A stretch of 35,351 bases of DNA, taken from positions 1 to 35,351 of the forward strand of contig JAEPQQ010000037.1 of the NCBI GenBank assembly GCA_017640445.1, in the 5' to 3' direction. This stretch comes from Bacteroidia bacterium. GTDB taxonomy: Bacteria; Bacteroidota; Bacteroidia; NS11-12g; UBA9320. Each line of letters starts with the position of its first letter. The stretch's first letter is position 1. This document shows positions 1 through 7,471 of the stretch, one piece after another. The notes under the pieces were generated by a model. It saw only the letters and a list, made by a program, of their open reading frames with translations, did no database searches and was not told where the DNA came from. The position numbers were made by a program, and so were the translations under genes.

Positions 1-105
1 TCAATGTTGTCATCCTTGATGTTCATGGTTTTACCCATTCATCACAACACCGAATACAAGTGTAAATCGTGTGGATACCAATTCAAACCTCAGTATGAAG
101 AGTAA
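1..105 (+). CDS. C-terminal fragment of a membrane/zinc-ribbon-like protein (5' end outside window)
   Basis: An open frame runs from the window edge to a TAA at 103-105, giving the last 34 residues of a protein. It reads as a short hydrophobic stretch (LSSLMFMVLP) followed by HNTEYKCKSCGYQF, a CxxC knuckle typical of one half of a zinc ribbon, then a short acidic tail. A hydrophobic segment next to a C-terminal CxxC resembles small membrane-associated zinc-ribbon proteins, but the other half of the site is outside the window. Family and function cannot be assigned. It is probably a real gene because the frame is open to the edge and the CxxC is followed by the usual Gly-aromatic residues. Confidence 0.55.
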   Translation, partial: SMLSSLMFMVLPIHHNTEYKCKSCGYQFKPQYEE

Positions 106-110
106 ATTTG
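103..110 (+). promoter_or_regulatory. Possible -7 element (TAAATTTG) before the sulfatase gene
   Basis: TAAATTTG matches the Bacteroidota -7 consensus TAnnTTTG at all six fixed positions and overlaps the stop codon of the upstream partial gene. It would leave a leader of about 55 bases before the sulfatase ATG at 172. No clear TTG at -33 is visible, so a chance match is possible. Confidence 0.3.
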
Positions 111-171
111 TTGGAACTCGAAGCAACCTGGAAACTGATCGGGAGACTAACTACAAAAAATTGGCATTATT

Positions 172-1485
172 ATGAATCGAGTTCTTTCCTATTTCCTAAT
201 CACTTCTTTGGTGCTGACTTCATGTAAAGATGATGAAAACGGGACGTCGGGTCTACCTGGCACCTCCTCTACCCATCCCAATATATTACTGATTATTGCT
301 GATGATATGGGGATTGACGCTTGCCCCGGATACTCCGAAGGCAGTGTAAAACCGAACATGCCGCATCTTGAAGAACTGATTCGCAATGGAGTAACGTACG
401 ATAATGTTTGGGCATATCCATTATGTGCCCCAACACGGGCATCCATACTTACCGGAAAACATGGATACAATACCGGAGTTCTGAATGTAACCACCCACAA
501 CAACCTGTCGGAGTCCGAAACCACCATTCAGCGGTATCTCGACCAGAACACATCAAAACGGTACGCCCACGCCATCTTTGGGAAATGGCATTTATCAAAC
601 GATGCCAACAGTGCCACCAACATGGGCGTTGGCACGTACGCCGGTCTGCTCAGAGGCGCCTTGAGCAACTACAACGAATGGTCGTTTACGGAAAATGGCA
701 CTACCAACACCTATACGGGTTATGCCACGACCAAATTCACCGATTTGGCAATAAACTGGATCAACGATCAATCAAAACCCTGGTTCTGCTGGCTGGCCTA
801 CACAACACCACATACGCCGTTTCACCTGCCTCCCGGTGAAATGCACAGCCAGGGAAGCCTGCCTGAGGATCAGGCGTCGATCGACCAAAATCCTCAACCT
901 TACTTTATGGCGATGATCGAAAGCCTTGATTATGAACTTGGAAGGATCAAAGACTCGCTTTCGCAAGCAGAATGGGACAATACACTGATTGTTTTCATTG
1001 GCGATAATGGTACTCTGCGATCGGTGATTCAAAACCCTTTTGGACAAAGACAAGGCAAGGGTACAATTTACCAAGGCGGTGTAAATGTGCCTATGATCGT
1101 ATCAGGTTCAGGGGTTACACGATCAAACGAGCACGATGCCAGCCTAATCTGTTCTACGGACTTGTTTGCTACTATTGCTTCAATAGCGGGTGTTGATGTG
1201 AACACGTATGAAGATAGTTATAGCTTCTCCAAAACGTTCACCCAGGCCGGTGCAGGTGTTCGGGAATATGCATATACCGAACAGGCGACCACGGATTTTC
1301 CAAATCAGTTTACGGTTCGCAACGATCGATACAAACTAGTTCAGTTTGATGACACTCAAAGAGAGTTTTACGACCTCGAAGCCGACGCCTATGAAAAGGC
1401 TGATCTGCTCCAGGGCAACTTGTCAAATGACCAACAAGCTGCATTAACCGCCTTAGAAGCTGAAGCCAATCGAATAAGACAATAA
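172..1485 (+). CDS. Lipoprotein sulfatase (arylsulfatase family, S1-type)
   Basis: This is a type I sulfatase of 437 residues that hydrolyses a sulfate ester. The substrate (a glycan or aryl sulfate) cannot be read from the sequence. The N-terminus is a lipoprotein signal with lipobox LTSC (Cys18). Visible motifs are the metal-binding ADD (D44, D45), the formylglycine signature C85-A-P-T-R with TG at 94-95 (Cys-type, so it needs an anaerobic-type sulfatase-maturating enzyme, not seen here), GKWH (137-140), TPHTPFH (212-218), the second metal motif GDNG (277-280) and K296. All catalytic landmarks are present and the length suits a compact sulfatase. The next gene starts one base after its stop, so the two are probably cotranscribed. 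There is no SusC/SusD pair nearby to place it in a polysaccharide-utilisation locus. Confidence 0.93.
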   Translation: MNRVLSYFLITSLVLTSCKDDENGTSGLPGTSSTHPNILLIIADDMGIDACPGYSEGSVKPNMPHLEELIRNGVTYDNVWAYPLCAPTRASILTGKHGYNTGVLNVTTHNNLSESETTIQRYLDQNTSKRYAHAIFGKWHLSNDANSATNMGVGTYAGLLRGALSNYNEWSFTENGTTNTYTGYATTKFTDLAINWINDQSKPWFCWLAYTTPHTPFHLPPGEMHSQGSLPEDQASIDQNPQPYFMAMIESLDYELGRIKDSLSQAEWDNTLIVFIGDNGTLRSVIQNPFGQRQGKGTIYQGGVNVPMIVSGSGVTRSNEHDASLICSTDLFATIASIAGVDVNTYEDSYSFSKTFTQAGAGVREYAYTEQATTDFPNQFTVRNDRYKLVQFDDTQREFYDLEADAYEKADLLQGNLSNDQQAALTALEAEANRIRQ

Positions 1486-1486
1486 C

Positions 1487-1849
1487 ATGAATAAAAATCC
1501 AGACGTAGACACCTATCTAGAAAAGAAACAACACGTTTTAACCGCTGAAATTCAACGTGTTCGGGAAATTATTCTCGCCACCGACGAACGGATGGAAGAA
1601 ACCATTAAGTGGAGCAGTCCAACGTTTATGTACAAGGGGAACATGGCCTCCTTTTTTATGAATGCCACTAAACTGGTTAGCCTTATGTTTCATAAAGGAG
1701 CCACCATACCGGATGAGACTGGTTTGTTGGAAGGCGATGGTAAAGAAGCCCGAACTGCCCGTTTCTATGACATGAACGACATAGAGTCGAAGAAAGAACT
1801 ACTTGAGACCGTAGTACGCTCATGGATTGCGACTCAGGATGGAGAATAA
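1487..1849 (+). CDS. DUF1801 (YdhG-like) domain protein
   Basis: A 120-residue cytoplasmic protein with the DUF1801/YdhG-like pattern: an N-terminal helix (VDTYLEKKQHVL), the conserved ETIKWSSPTFMYKGNM block (about residues 38-53), and FMNATKLVSLMFHKGA, followed by the R-x-x-R-F region near residue 90. The fold is related to small alpha/beta proteins of unclear biochemical role, sometimes called iron-chaperone-like, so I infer no function. It lies one base after the sulfatase stop and overlaps the next gene by 11 bases, which fits one transcript. Confidence 0.85.
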   Translation: MNKNPDVDTYLEKKQHVLTAEIQRVREIILATDERMEETIKWSSPTFMYKGNMASFFMNATKLVSLMFHKGATIPDETGLLEGDGKEARTARFYDMNDIESKKELLETVVRSWIATQDGE

Positions 1850-2432
1850 ACCGGATGACCATGGTGTTTTAAGACGGTTCTATTATCCACCTCTTCTGGT
1901 TGGAATCCCTTTAGGCCTGTTAATTGGGTTACTTCATGGCCTGGGAAGCGGTTTTTCTCAGGAGACAATGATTGTGGTAGGCCTGGTGTTGTTTGTTTTC
2001 CTTTTTCTTGGGGCCGTTTTCCACTTCTTTTTCGTTTACTATGCACCATGGGGTAACAAACGAATAGCCAAAGAACTTAATGTCTTGGGGGCACATGGCT
2101 TCAAAGAGGATGAAGATTCCTGGTCTATTGAGCACAAGCGTTATCACTTTTCCCTAATTCCAAACACCCGGTTTGACGGAATGTATCTTTATTTAATACC
2201 GATTGTTCTTCACTCGCCTGACATTGTAAAACAGCTCAGACGTGAAAAAAAAATGGAAGAAATTCGTCTCTTTATTCAGGATGATGATCCACCTATACTC
2301 ATTATTCCACACAAACTGACAACTGGCTTCATTCCAAGGATAAAGCCTGATAAAATTAGAGACGTGATGGACTACATCTCCAGAAAATTAAGAGAATACA
2401 ACATTAACCCCGTTCAAGTGAGCGAGGACTAA
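1839..2432 (+). CDS. Two-helix membrane protein of unknown function
   Basis: About 197 residues if started at the ATG at 1839; a TTG four codons earlier is also in frame. Residues about 15-35 (LLVGIPLGLLIGLLHGLG) and 42-68 (MIVVGLVLFVFLFLGAVFHFFFV) form two strong membrane helices. A soluble C-terminal domain of about 125 residues then follows, rich in beta-type segments (RYHFSLIP, MYLYLIPIVL, PILIIPHKL) and ending in a charged helix. The soluble part is presumably cytoplasmic. I recognise no family. It overlaps the DUF1801 gene by 11 bases, so expression is probably coupled. It ends only 9 bases from the convergent TraB-family gene. Confidence 0.75.
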   Translation: MENKPDDHGVLRRFYYPPLLVGIPLGLLIGLLHGLGSGFSQETMIVVGLVLFVFLFLGAVFHFFFVYYAPWGNKRIAKELNVLGAHGFKEDEDSWSIEHKRYHFSLIPNTRFDGMYLYLIPIVLHSPDIVKQLRREKKMEEIRLFIQDDDPPILIIPHKLTTGFIPRIKPDKIRDVMDYISRKLREYNINPVQVSED

Positions 2433-2441
2433 TTGACCGTC

Positions 2442-4142
2442 CTATTCCTTAATATAAAAGCTCTCAAAGAACCGGACTACTTCCGGTGATTTGATCACTT
2501 TATCGTCTCCGCTGATTTTTAGATTATAGGTTACCCCATTTTTGCTCACCATCACCTTACGGACACCGCCTGTAAATAACTCCTCTTCATCTACCATATA
2601 GTGAGTCTCTCCCATAATGGTGACCTCGGTAGAGTCCAGCTTTTCCTCCTCAACCTTACCTTCCTTACCGGCTTCAATTAGATCACTTGTCTTAATCATC
2701 CCCCCCATAAGCGATTTCATTACACCTGCCATCACCTTGGTTTTCACAATGTCCCAATACTCCATGCCTTCGGTAGACGGCTCCTCCTGACTAAACGCAA
2801 AAGGGTTTGGTTTATCAAACGGTTCATCGTCATCCGTATCAATCAGTATTTCTTCAGTCGGAGGTGCATCTTCCACCGCTGGTGGAACTTCATCGGCTTC
2901 ATACACCTCTTCCACCTCTTCCACCTCTACAACTTCGGTTTCCACTTCCACCGCATCGGATTCTGCATCACCCAGGTATTCAACTTCAGCCACGGCTTCT
3001 TCAGCAACCTCGTCCATCACCTCTTCAACAGGGTAGTCATAATTATACTCAGAGGCCTCGTCGTACTCGTATTCATTCCAATCAACTACTTTCTCAATGC
3101 TAAACTCGGCTTTGCCCATTCCGGTATAAATGGTTGCTGCCGTATTTTCGGCTAGCATACTGGCAAAGTCAAAGTCTTCCATATTTTGATAAAATTCATC
3201 AACACCCTCAGGTACTTCAACTGCAAACTCTTCATTATCAAAGGCCTTCCAGGTTAAAGCTCGGTGTACAGGTGATTTAATATCTACAGGGCGCACTGTG
3301 TAACCAGCTTTCTTGTATTGTTCCACAAGTCCTGATTCGCCACAAAGGTGGCCCGCGCCAACCGCTATAAAGACCTGCTTATTCTTCAACATTTTTAGAG
3401 TCTTCTTGGTCATAACCTCATTCCGATCTTGAAAAATGCGTTGATACAGATCGTTTATCATCTGATTCGAAGAAGACTGAACAGTTGCGTTGAGGTACTT
3501 ACACACTTGTGTTAGGTCTTTGCTTTGGTATGCCTCACTCAATTGATCGGTTGCACCCAACATCATATCCACGTCGATGTCCCAGTCATCTTTATCCAGA
3601 AAGTCAATTATTCCTTGTTTAACCTGATCCTTATCCGTTTGAAGAAAAACGTCAAGTTGATCGGAGAACGACTCGATCCCAACTATTTCCTTTTCCTGTT
3701 TTGTGGCATACTCTTGCAAAAACTTGTCTACGAACGTGCCCCGGCTATCCTTCGATTTGTCCATAGCTTCCGACATGAACGAAGCATATAGTCTAACTAC
3801 CCTATCAGCCAGAGAATCTGCAGAGATACGTTTTTCCACCTCCGGAGCGATCTCTTTTTCGGCATAGGTCTTCCAGGCGTTCAGTTGCTTCATAGACGGC
3901 TTCATTTGCTTCTTTATGTTCACTGAACGCATATCGAGTTCAAACACGGCATCTTCCGCCGCATCAATGGCATAAAACACACTATCGTTCCAGCCAAAGG
4001 CTTCCTCATCCTGTACGTGCATTGTTCCGAATAAGTAGCTCTTACCTTTCATTCCATTGCCCGATATCTCAAACAGTAGGGAGTTTTGAGCATAAGCAGT
4101 TATCGCCATGCTCAATAGAGTAATTAGGATTATTTTTTTCAT
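2442..4142 (-). CDS. TraB/GumN family protein with long acidic insertion
   Basis: A 566-residue secreted protein with a cleavable signal (about residues 1-19, ending AYAQ). The TraB/GumN family is seen in the N-terminal FGTMH (38-42), FELD (67-70), the GIES motif (155-158), the QDRN motif (238-241) and GAGHL (262-266), followed by YTVRPV. Some relatives of this fold are membrane-associated metalloproteases, and the conserved His and Glu residues here are compatible with metal binding. No substrate can be named. Unusually, about residues 357-450 form a very acidic, low-complexity stretch dominated by E, V and D, and a further conserved-looking segment (about 455-566) follows it. Typical family members end near residue 290, so this one has roughly 270 extra residues. 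It is divergent from the membrane protein gene at 4185. Confidence 0.85.
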   Translation of the reverse strand: MKKIILITLLSMAITAYAQNSLLFEISGNGMKGKSYLFGTMHVQDEEAFGWNDSVFYAIDAAEDAVFELDMRSVNIKKQMKPSMKQLNAWKTYAEKEIAPEVEKRISADSLADRVVRLYASFMSEAMDKSKDSRGTFVDKFLQEYATKQEKEIVGIESFSDQLDVFLQTDKDQVKQGIIDFLDKDDWDIDVDMMLGATDQLSEAYQSKDLTQVCKYLNATVQSSSNQMINDLYQRIFQDRNEVMTKKTLKMLKNKQVFIAVGAGHLCGESGLVEQYKKAGYTVRPVDIKSPVHRALTWKAFDNEEFAVEVPEGVDEFYQNMEDFDFASMLAENTAATIYTGMGKAEFSIEKVVDWNEYEYDEASEYNYDYPVEEVMDEVAEEAVAEVEYLGDAESDAVEVETEVVEVEEVEEVYEADEVPPAVEDAPPTEEILIDTDDDEPFDKPNPFAFSQEEPSTEGMEYWDIVKTKVMAGVMKSLMGGMIKTSDLIEAGKEGKVEEEKLDSTEVTIMGETHYMVDEEELFTGGVRKVMVSKNGVTYNLKISGDDKVIKSPEVVRFFESFYIKE

Positions 4143-4184
4143 TTCGATTTAAAACACAATAATACTATTTGTTACTTTGTCATC

Positions 4185-5474
4185 ATGGTCAAAACCACCG
4201 ACAGATTGATTTTTTTGATGATTTTCGGTCTGCTGTTTTTTCTGGCCATGAATCGACATTCCAAGCACGAACGCTTTACGTATCACTCCGAACTTTGGGC
4301 AGATAAGGCTGGCTACCACATGTTTCTTCCAGCACTGTTTTATTACAATTTTGAAGCCGGCCGGTTTCCAGATGACATACAGCGAAAAATCGGAACAGGC
4401 TTCCGTGTTCAGAAAGAGACCAATAAAGTAATAAGCAAGTATCCAATTGGAGTAGCCGTTCTCCATTCTCCGTTTTTTGTTATGGGCATGGGCATAGAGG
4501 CTTTGTGGCCCGTTGAACCAGAACTGGGATATACAACTGTTCAACATAAAATGGTTTTACTATCAACCATTTTTTATCTGACCTTAGCCTTGTTTATGCT
4601 CTTCAGAATGTTGGTTCCCACTTATTCCAGAAACAAGGTTTATCTGCTGCTGTTTCTTCTGGTATTTGGTTCCAACCTCTATTTCTATATCACCCGCGAT
4701 GCAGGTTTATCTCATGCCTATTCATTTTTTACTTTTTCCTTATTCTATTATTATCTGGAACGTTGGTTGAACAGTTCCATTCTAAGAAAGAAGTACCTGG
4801 CAGCAGCTGTTTTTTTTGCTTCGCTTGGCTGCCTTATACGACCAAGTAATGTTGTTTTCTACCTGGTGGTTGCACTGTTATTCTTGTTGCCTCATGGCCG
4901 TTACATCTGGAAAAACCGCTTTGTAGCATTGAAGGGACTGTCTGTTGCCATTCCCATCGCCCTGATTCTCCCGTTGCTGCAACTTGTCTATTACAAGTAT
5001 GCATATGGCGACTACTTTACCTATAGTTATACGGACGAGTCGTTCATCTATGCTATCAAACCACGTTTTGCACGGGTATGGTTCGCTCCCGGCAATGGTT
5101 TGTTCTTATACAGTCCGGTATTTGCACTGGCGCTTTTTGGTGTAGTAACTGCGTTTAAAGATAAGCCACTTACTTCTTTCCTTTATCTACTGGTGTTTTT
5201 TACGGTCAGTTATATCTACGCTGCCTGGTGGACACCTGGTTTAGGATGTGGCTATGGTCATAGAGGTTTTATCGAACTACTACCCATTTTTTGCGTTCCG
5301 ATTCTTACAGGTATCTCTTCTATAAAGCCAAAAACTATAAAAATGGTAAGCGGTGTTCTGGGGTTTTGTCTCATTGTTTTTCTGGTTTATTTTCAATATC
5401 GATACGACGGGTGTTGGTATGGAAACGGATACTGGGATTGGGCGGAAATACCCCGAATCCTAAATCTTTATTGA
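4185..5474 (+). CDS. Polytopic membrane protein, GT-C glycosyltransferase-like
   Basis: A 429-residue integral membrane protein with around ten hydrophobic helices. It has features that recall GT-C glycosyltransferases and related lipid-linked sugar transferases: an acidic residue in the first extracytoplasmic loop (HSELWADKAGYHMFLPAL, about residues 34-51), an SKYPIGVAVLHSPFF motif (about 89-103), a loop with TRDAGLSHAYSF (about 169-180), and CLIRPSN (about 216-222). The last third carries the AAWWTPGLGCGYGHRGFIE segment, likely a periplasmic loop. This assignment rests on layout rather than full-family similarity. No sugar-biosynthesis genes are adjacent. The gene stands alone, divergent from the TraB-family gene with only 42 bases between the starts. 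Confidence 0.7.
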   Translation: MVKTTDRLIFLMIFGLLFFLAMNRHSKHERFTYHSELWADKAGYHMFLPALFYYNFEAGRFPDDIQRKIGTGFRVQKETNKVISKYPIGVAVLHSPFFVMGMGIEALWPVEPELGYTTVQHKMVLLSTIFYLTLALFMLFRMLVPTYSRNKVYLLLFLLVFGSNLYFYITRDAGLSHAYSFFTFSLFYYYLERWLNSSILRKKYLAAAVFFASLGCLIRPSNVVFYLVVALLFLLPHGRYIWKNRFVALKGLSVAIPIALILPLLQLVYYKYAYGDYFTYSYTDESFIYAIKPRFARVWFAPGNGLFLYSPVFALALFGVVTAFKDKPLTSFLYLLVFFTVSYIYAAWWTPGLGCGYGHRGFIELLPIFCVPILTGISSIKPKTIKMVSGVLGFCLIVFLVYFQYRYDGCWYGNGYWDWAEIPRILNLY

Positions 5475-5555
5475 TGCGAAATTATACCTACTTATTATGA
5501 GTTCTATTTGAGAAATATTTAGCACTTTTGTTCTTGGTAACATCGCTTAACAAAT

Positions 5556-6710
5556 TTGAAATATCCATCTACGATTTCTTCTAAACTACCAAACAGTGGT
5601 CAATCCATTTTTGCAGTTATGTCAGGGCTAGCCAATCAACACGGCGCCATCAATTTATCTCAGGGTTTTCCTGATTTTAACCCCGATAAGAACTTACTTC
5701 GTTTGGTAACGGAGGGGATGCGAAAAGGCTTCAACCAATATGCCCCTATGCCCGGCCTGATGGCTTTGCGAGAGTCCATTGCCGAGAAAACGGAGTCTCT
5801 CTATGGGGTTTCCTATAATCCGGAAACGGAAGTTACCGTTGTTCCGGGAGCTACCTATGGAATTTTTGCCGCTATAAGCTCAGTTATTCGCGAAGACGAC
5901 GAGGTCATTCTGTTTGAACCTGCGTACGACTGTTACGTGCCGGCCATTGAACTTAACGGTGGTAAACCAATCCGGGTGGAGCTGAAGTTTCCCGACTTTA
6001 ACATCGACTGGTCGGAAGTTGCTAAACTAATAACGTTTAGAACCAAGATGATCATCATAAACACACCGCACAACCCAAGCGGAAGCGTGTTAAAGGAAGA
6101 GGATATGCATCAGCTAGCCAAACTGGTAAATGGGTCAGACATAGTTGTATTAAGCGACGAAGTATACGAGCATATTTTATTTGACAATAAGAAACACCAC
6201 AGTGCCGCTCTTTATCCCGAATTGGCTGAAAGGAGTTTCATTGTTTCGTCGTTTGGCAAAACGTACCATACTACAGGCTGGAAAATGGGCTATGTAGTAG
6301 CTCCAGAAAACCTAACAACTGAGCTTCGAAAAGTTCACCAGTTTCTGGCGTTTAGTACCAGCAGCCCGATGCAATATGCCTATGCCGAGATTCTGAAAGA
6401 CCCGTCTACGTATACAGAATTGAACGATTTTTATCAGGAGAAACGCGATTACTTCGCTCAATTGGTAAGAGGATCTCGCTTTGAAGTATTGTCGTGCTAC
6501 GGCTCTTACTTCCAGCTACTGAAATACAGTAAAATTACGGATGAACGAGACGAGGAGTTTGCTAAACGTCTAACAATTGAACACGGTATTGCATCTATAC
6601 CTATATCGGTCTTTTATCGTAACAAAACAGATAATCAAGTACTTAGGTTCTGCTTTGCCAAGTCGAAGGAGACACTAGAGAAAGCGGCTGAAGTTTTATG
6701 CAAGATTTAA
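5556..6710 (+). CDS. PLP-dependent methionine-type aminotransferase (YbdL/KMTB aminotransferase-like), TTG start
   Basis: Class I/II aminotransferase of 384 residues, closest by eye to the YbdL/glutamine transaminase K-like group, which transfers an amino group, often from glutamine, to keto acids such as 4-methylthio-2-oxobutyrate. Visible motifs are NLSQGFPDF (33-41), VPGATYGIF (97-104), PHNPSG (171-176), SDEVYEH (200-206) and SSFGKTYHTTGWK (231-243), with Lys235 as the PLP Schiff base. The start is a TTG: the first in-frame ATG would cut off the conserved SKLPNSGQSIFAVMSGLA segment, and an in-frame TAA at 5538 rules out anything further upstream. It overlaps the omega-amidase gene by 13 bases. 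The pairing fits the transaminase plus omega-amidase cycle, in which the alpha-ketoglutaramate made is removed. Confidence 0.9.
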   Translation: MKYPSTISSKLPNSGQSIFAVMSGLANQHGAINLSQGFPDFNPDKNLLRLVTEGMRKGFNQYAPMPGLMALRESIAEKTESLYGVSYNPETEVTVVPGATYGIFAAISSVIREDDEVILFEPAYDCYVPAIELNGGKPIRVELKFPDFNIDWSEVAKLITFRTKMIIINTPHNPSGSVLKEEDMHQLAKLVNGSDIVVLSDEVYEHILFDNKKHHSAALYPELAERSFIVSSFGKTYHTTGWKMGYVVAPENLTTELRKVHQFLAFSTSSPMQYAYAEILKDPSTYTELNDFYQEKRDYFAQLVRGSRFEVLSCYGSYFQLLKYSKITDERDEEFAKRLTIEHGIASIPISVFYRNKTDNQVLRFCFAKSKETLEKAAEVLCKI

Positions 6711-7471
6711 CTCTTTCACTGATTCAAACCACACAATCGTGGGAAGACAAAGACACAAATCTTGGTCATTTCGAACGTCTTTTGGAACAATGCCCATCTG
6801 CTGGTAACCTGATTGTACTTCCTGAAATGTTCAATACAGGCTTTACCATGAACGTTGAAACGTGTTCCGAAACCATGGACGGTACATCGGTAAAGTGGAT
6901 GCACGCCATGGCTAAGAAGTACGATACGGCAATAGCTGCCTCCCTCATTATTAGTGATGCCGGGCAGTATTTTAATCGTTTCCTGCTCGTACATCCATCG
7001 GGAGAAATCAAGTACTACGACAAACGCCACTTGTTTACCATGGCAGGCGAACACGAAGTATTTACGCAAGGAAACGAAATCGTTATCTGGGATTTGGATA
7101 CCTGGAAGATTTGCCCTCAGGTATGCTATGACCTGCGTTTCCCGGTGTGGAGCCGAAACACTACGGGTTTCGACTTACTTCTTTACACCGCCAACTGGCC
7201 CAAAAAGAGAATCAACCATTGGGTACAACTGTTAAAAGCAAGGGCGATTGAAAACCAGTGTTACGTAGCCGGCATAAATCGTATCGGTTTGGATGGAAAC
7301 GATATTCAATACAACGGCAATTCGCTGGTGGCCAACTTTGACGGAGACCTTGTTAGTTTCAATCAGGATGAAGAAGTGATTCTAACCACTACGCTCAGTC
7401 GGTCGGAACTTGACCAAAGAAGACAGTTGTTTCCAGTACTCAACGACCGTGATTCATTCAGAATCGTCTAG
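6698..7471 (+). CDS. Nitrilase-superfamily omega-amidase (YafV/Nit2-like)
   Basis: A 257-residue carbon-nitrogen hydrolase with the complete catalytic triad of the superfamily: Glu43 (LPEMF), Lys109 (YDKRHLF) and Cys143 (QVCYDLRFP). The LPEMFNTGF and CYDLRFPVWSRN blocks are those of omega-amidases (YafV/Nit2 type), which hydrolyse alpha-ketoglutaramate or alpha-ketosuccinamate to 2-oxoglutarate or oxaloacetate plus ammonia in the cytoplasm. Its start lies inside the end of the aminotransferase gene, so the two are translationally coupled and almost certainly act in one pathway. The 3' end overlaps the convergent TonB receptor gene by 18 bases. Confidence 0.9.
   Translation: MQDLTLSLIQTTQSWEDKDTNLGHFERLLEQCPSAGNLIVLPEMFNTGFTMNVETCSETMDGTSVKWMHAMAKKYDTAIAASLIISDAGQYFNRFLLVHPSGEIKYYDKRHLFTMAGEHEVFTQGNEIVIWDLDTWKICPQVCYDLRFPVWSRNTTGFDLLLYTANWPKKRINHWVQLLKARAIENQCYVAGINRIGLDGNDIQYNGNSLVANFDGDLVSFNQDEEVILTTTLSRSELDQRRQLFPVLNDRDSFRIV

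Noticed and set aside
408..839. 143-residue frame inside the sulfatase gene on the same strand
   Set aside because: The sulfatase frame carries every catalytic motif across this stretch; the alternative frame is basic and has no family features.
2880..2960. Short tandem-like DNA repeats in the TraB-family gene, considered as a CRISPR or minisatellite
   Set aside because: The units are only a few codons long, without spacers, and encode the acidic low-complexity stretch in frame.
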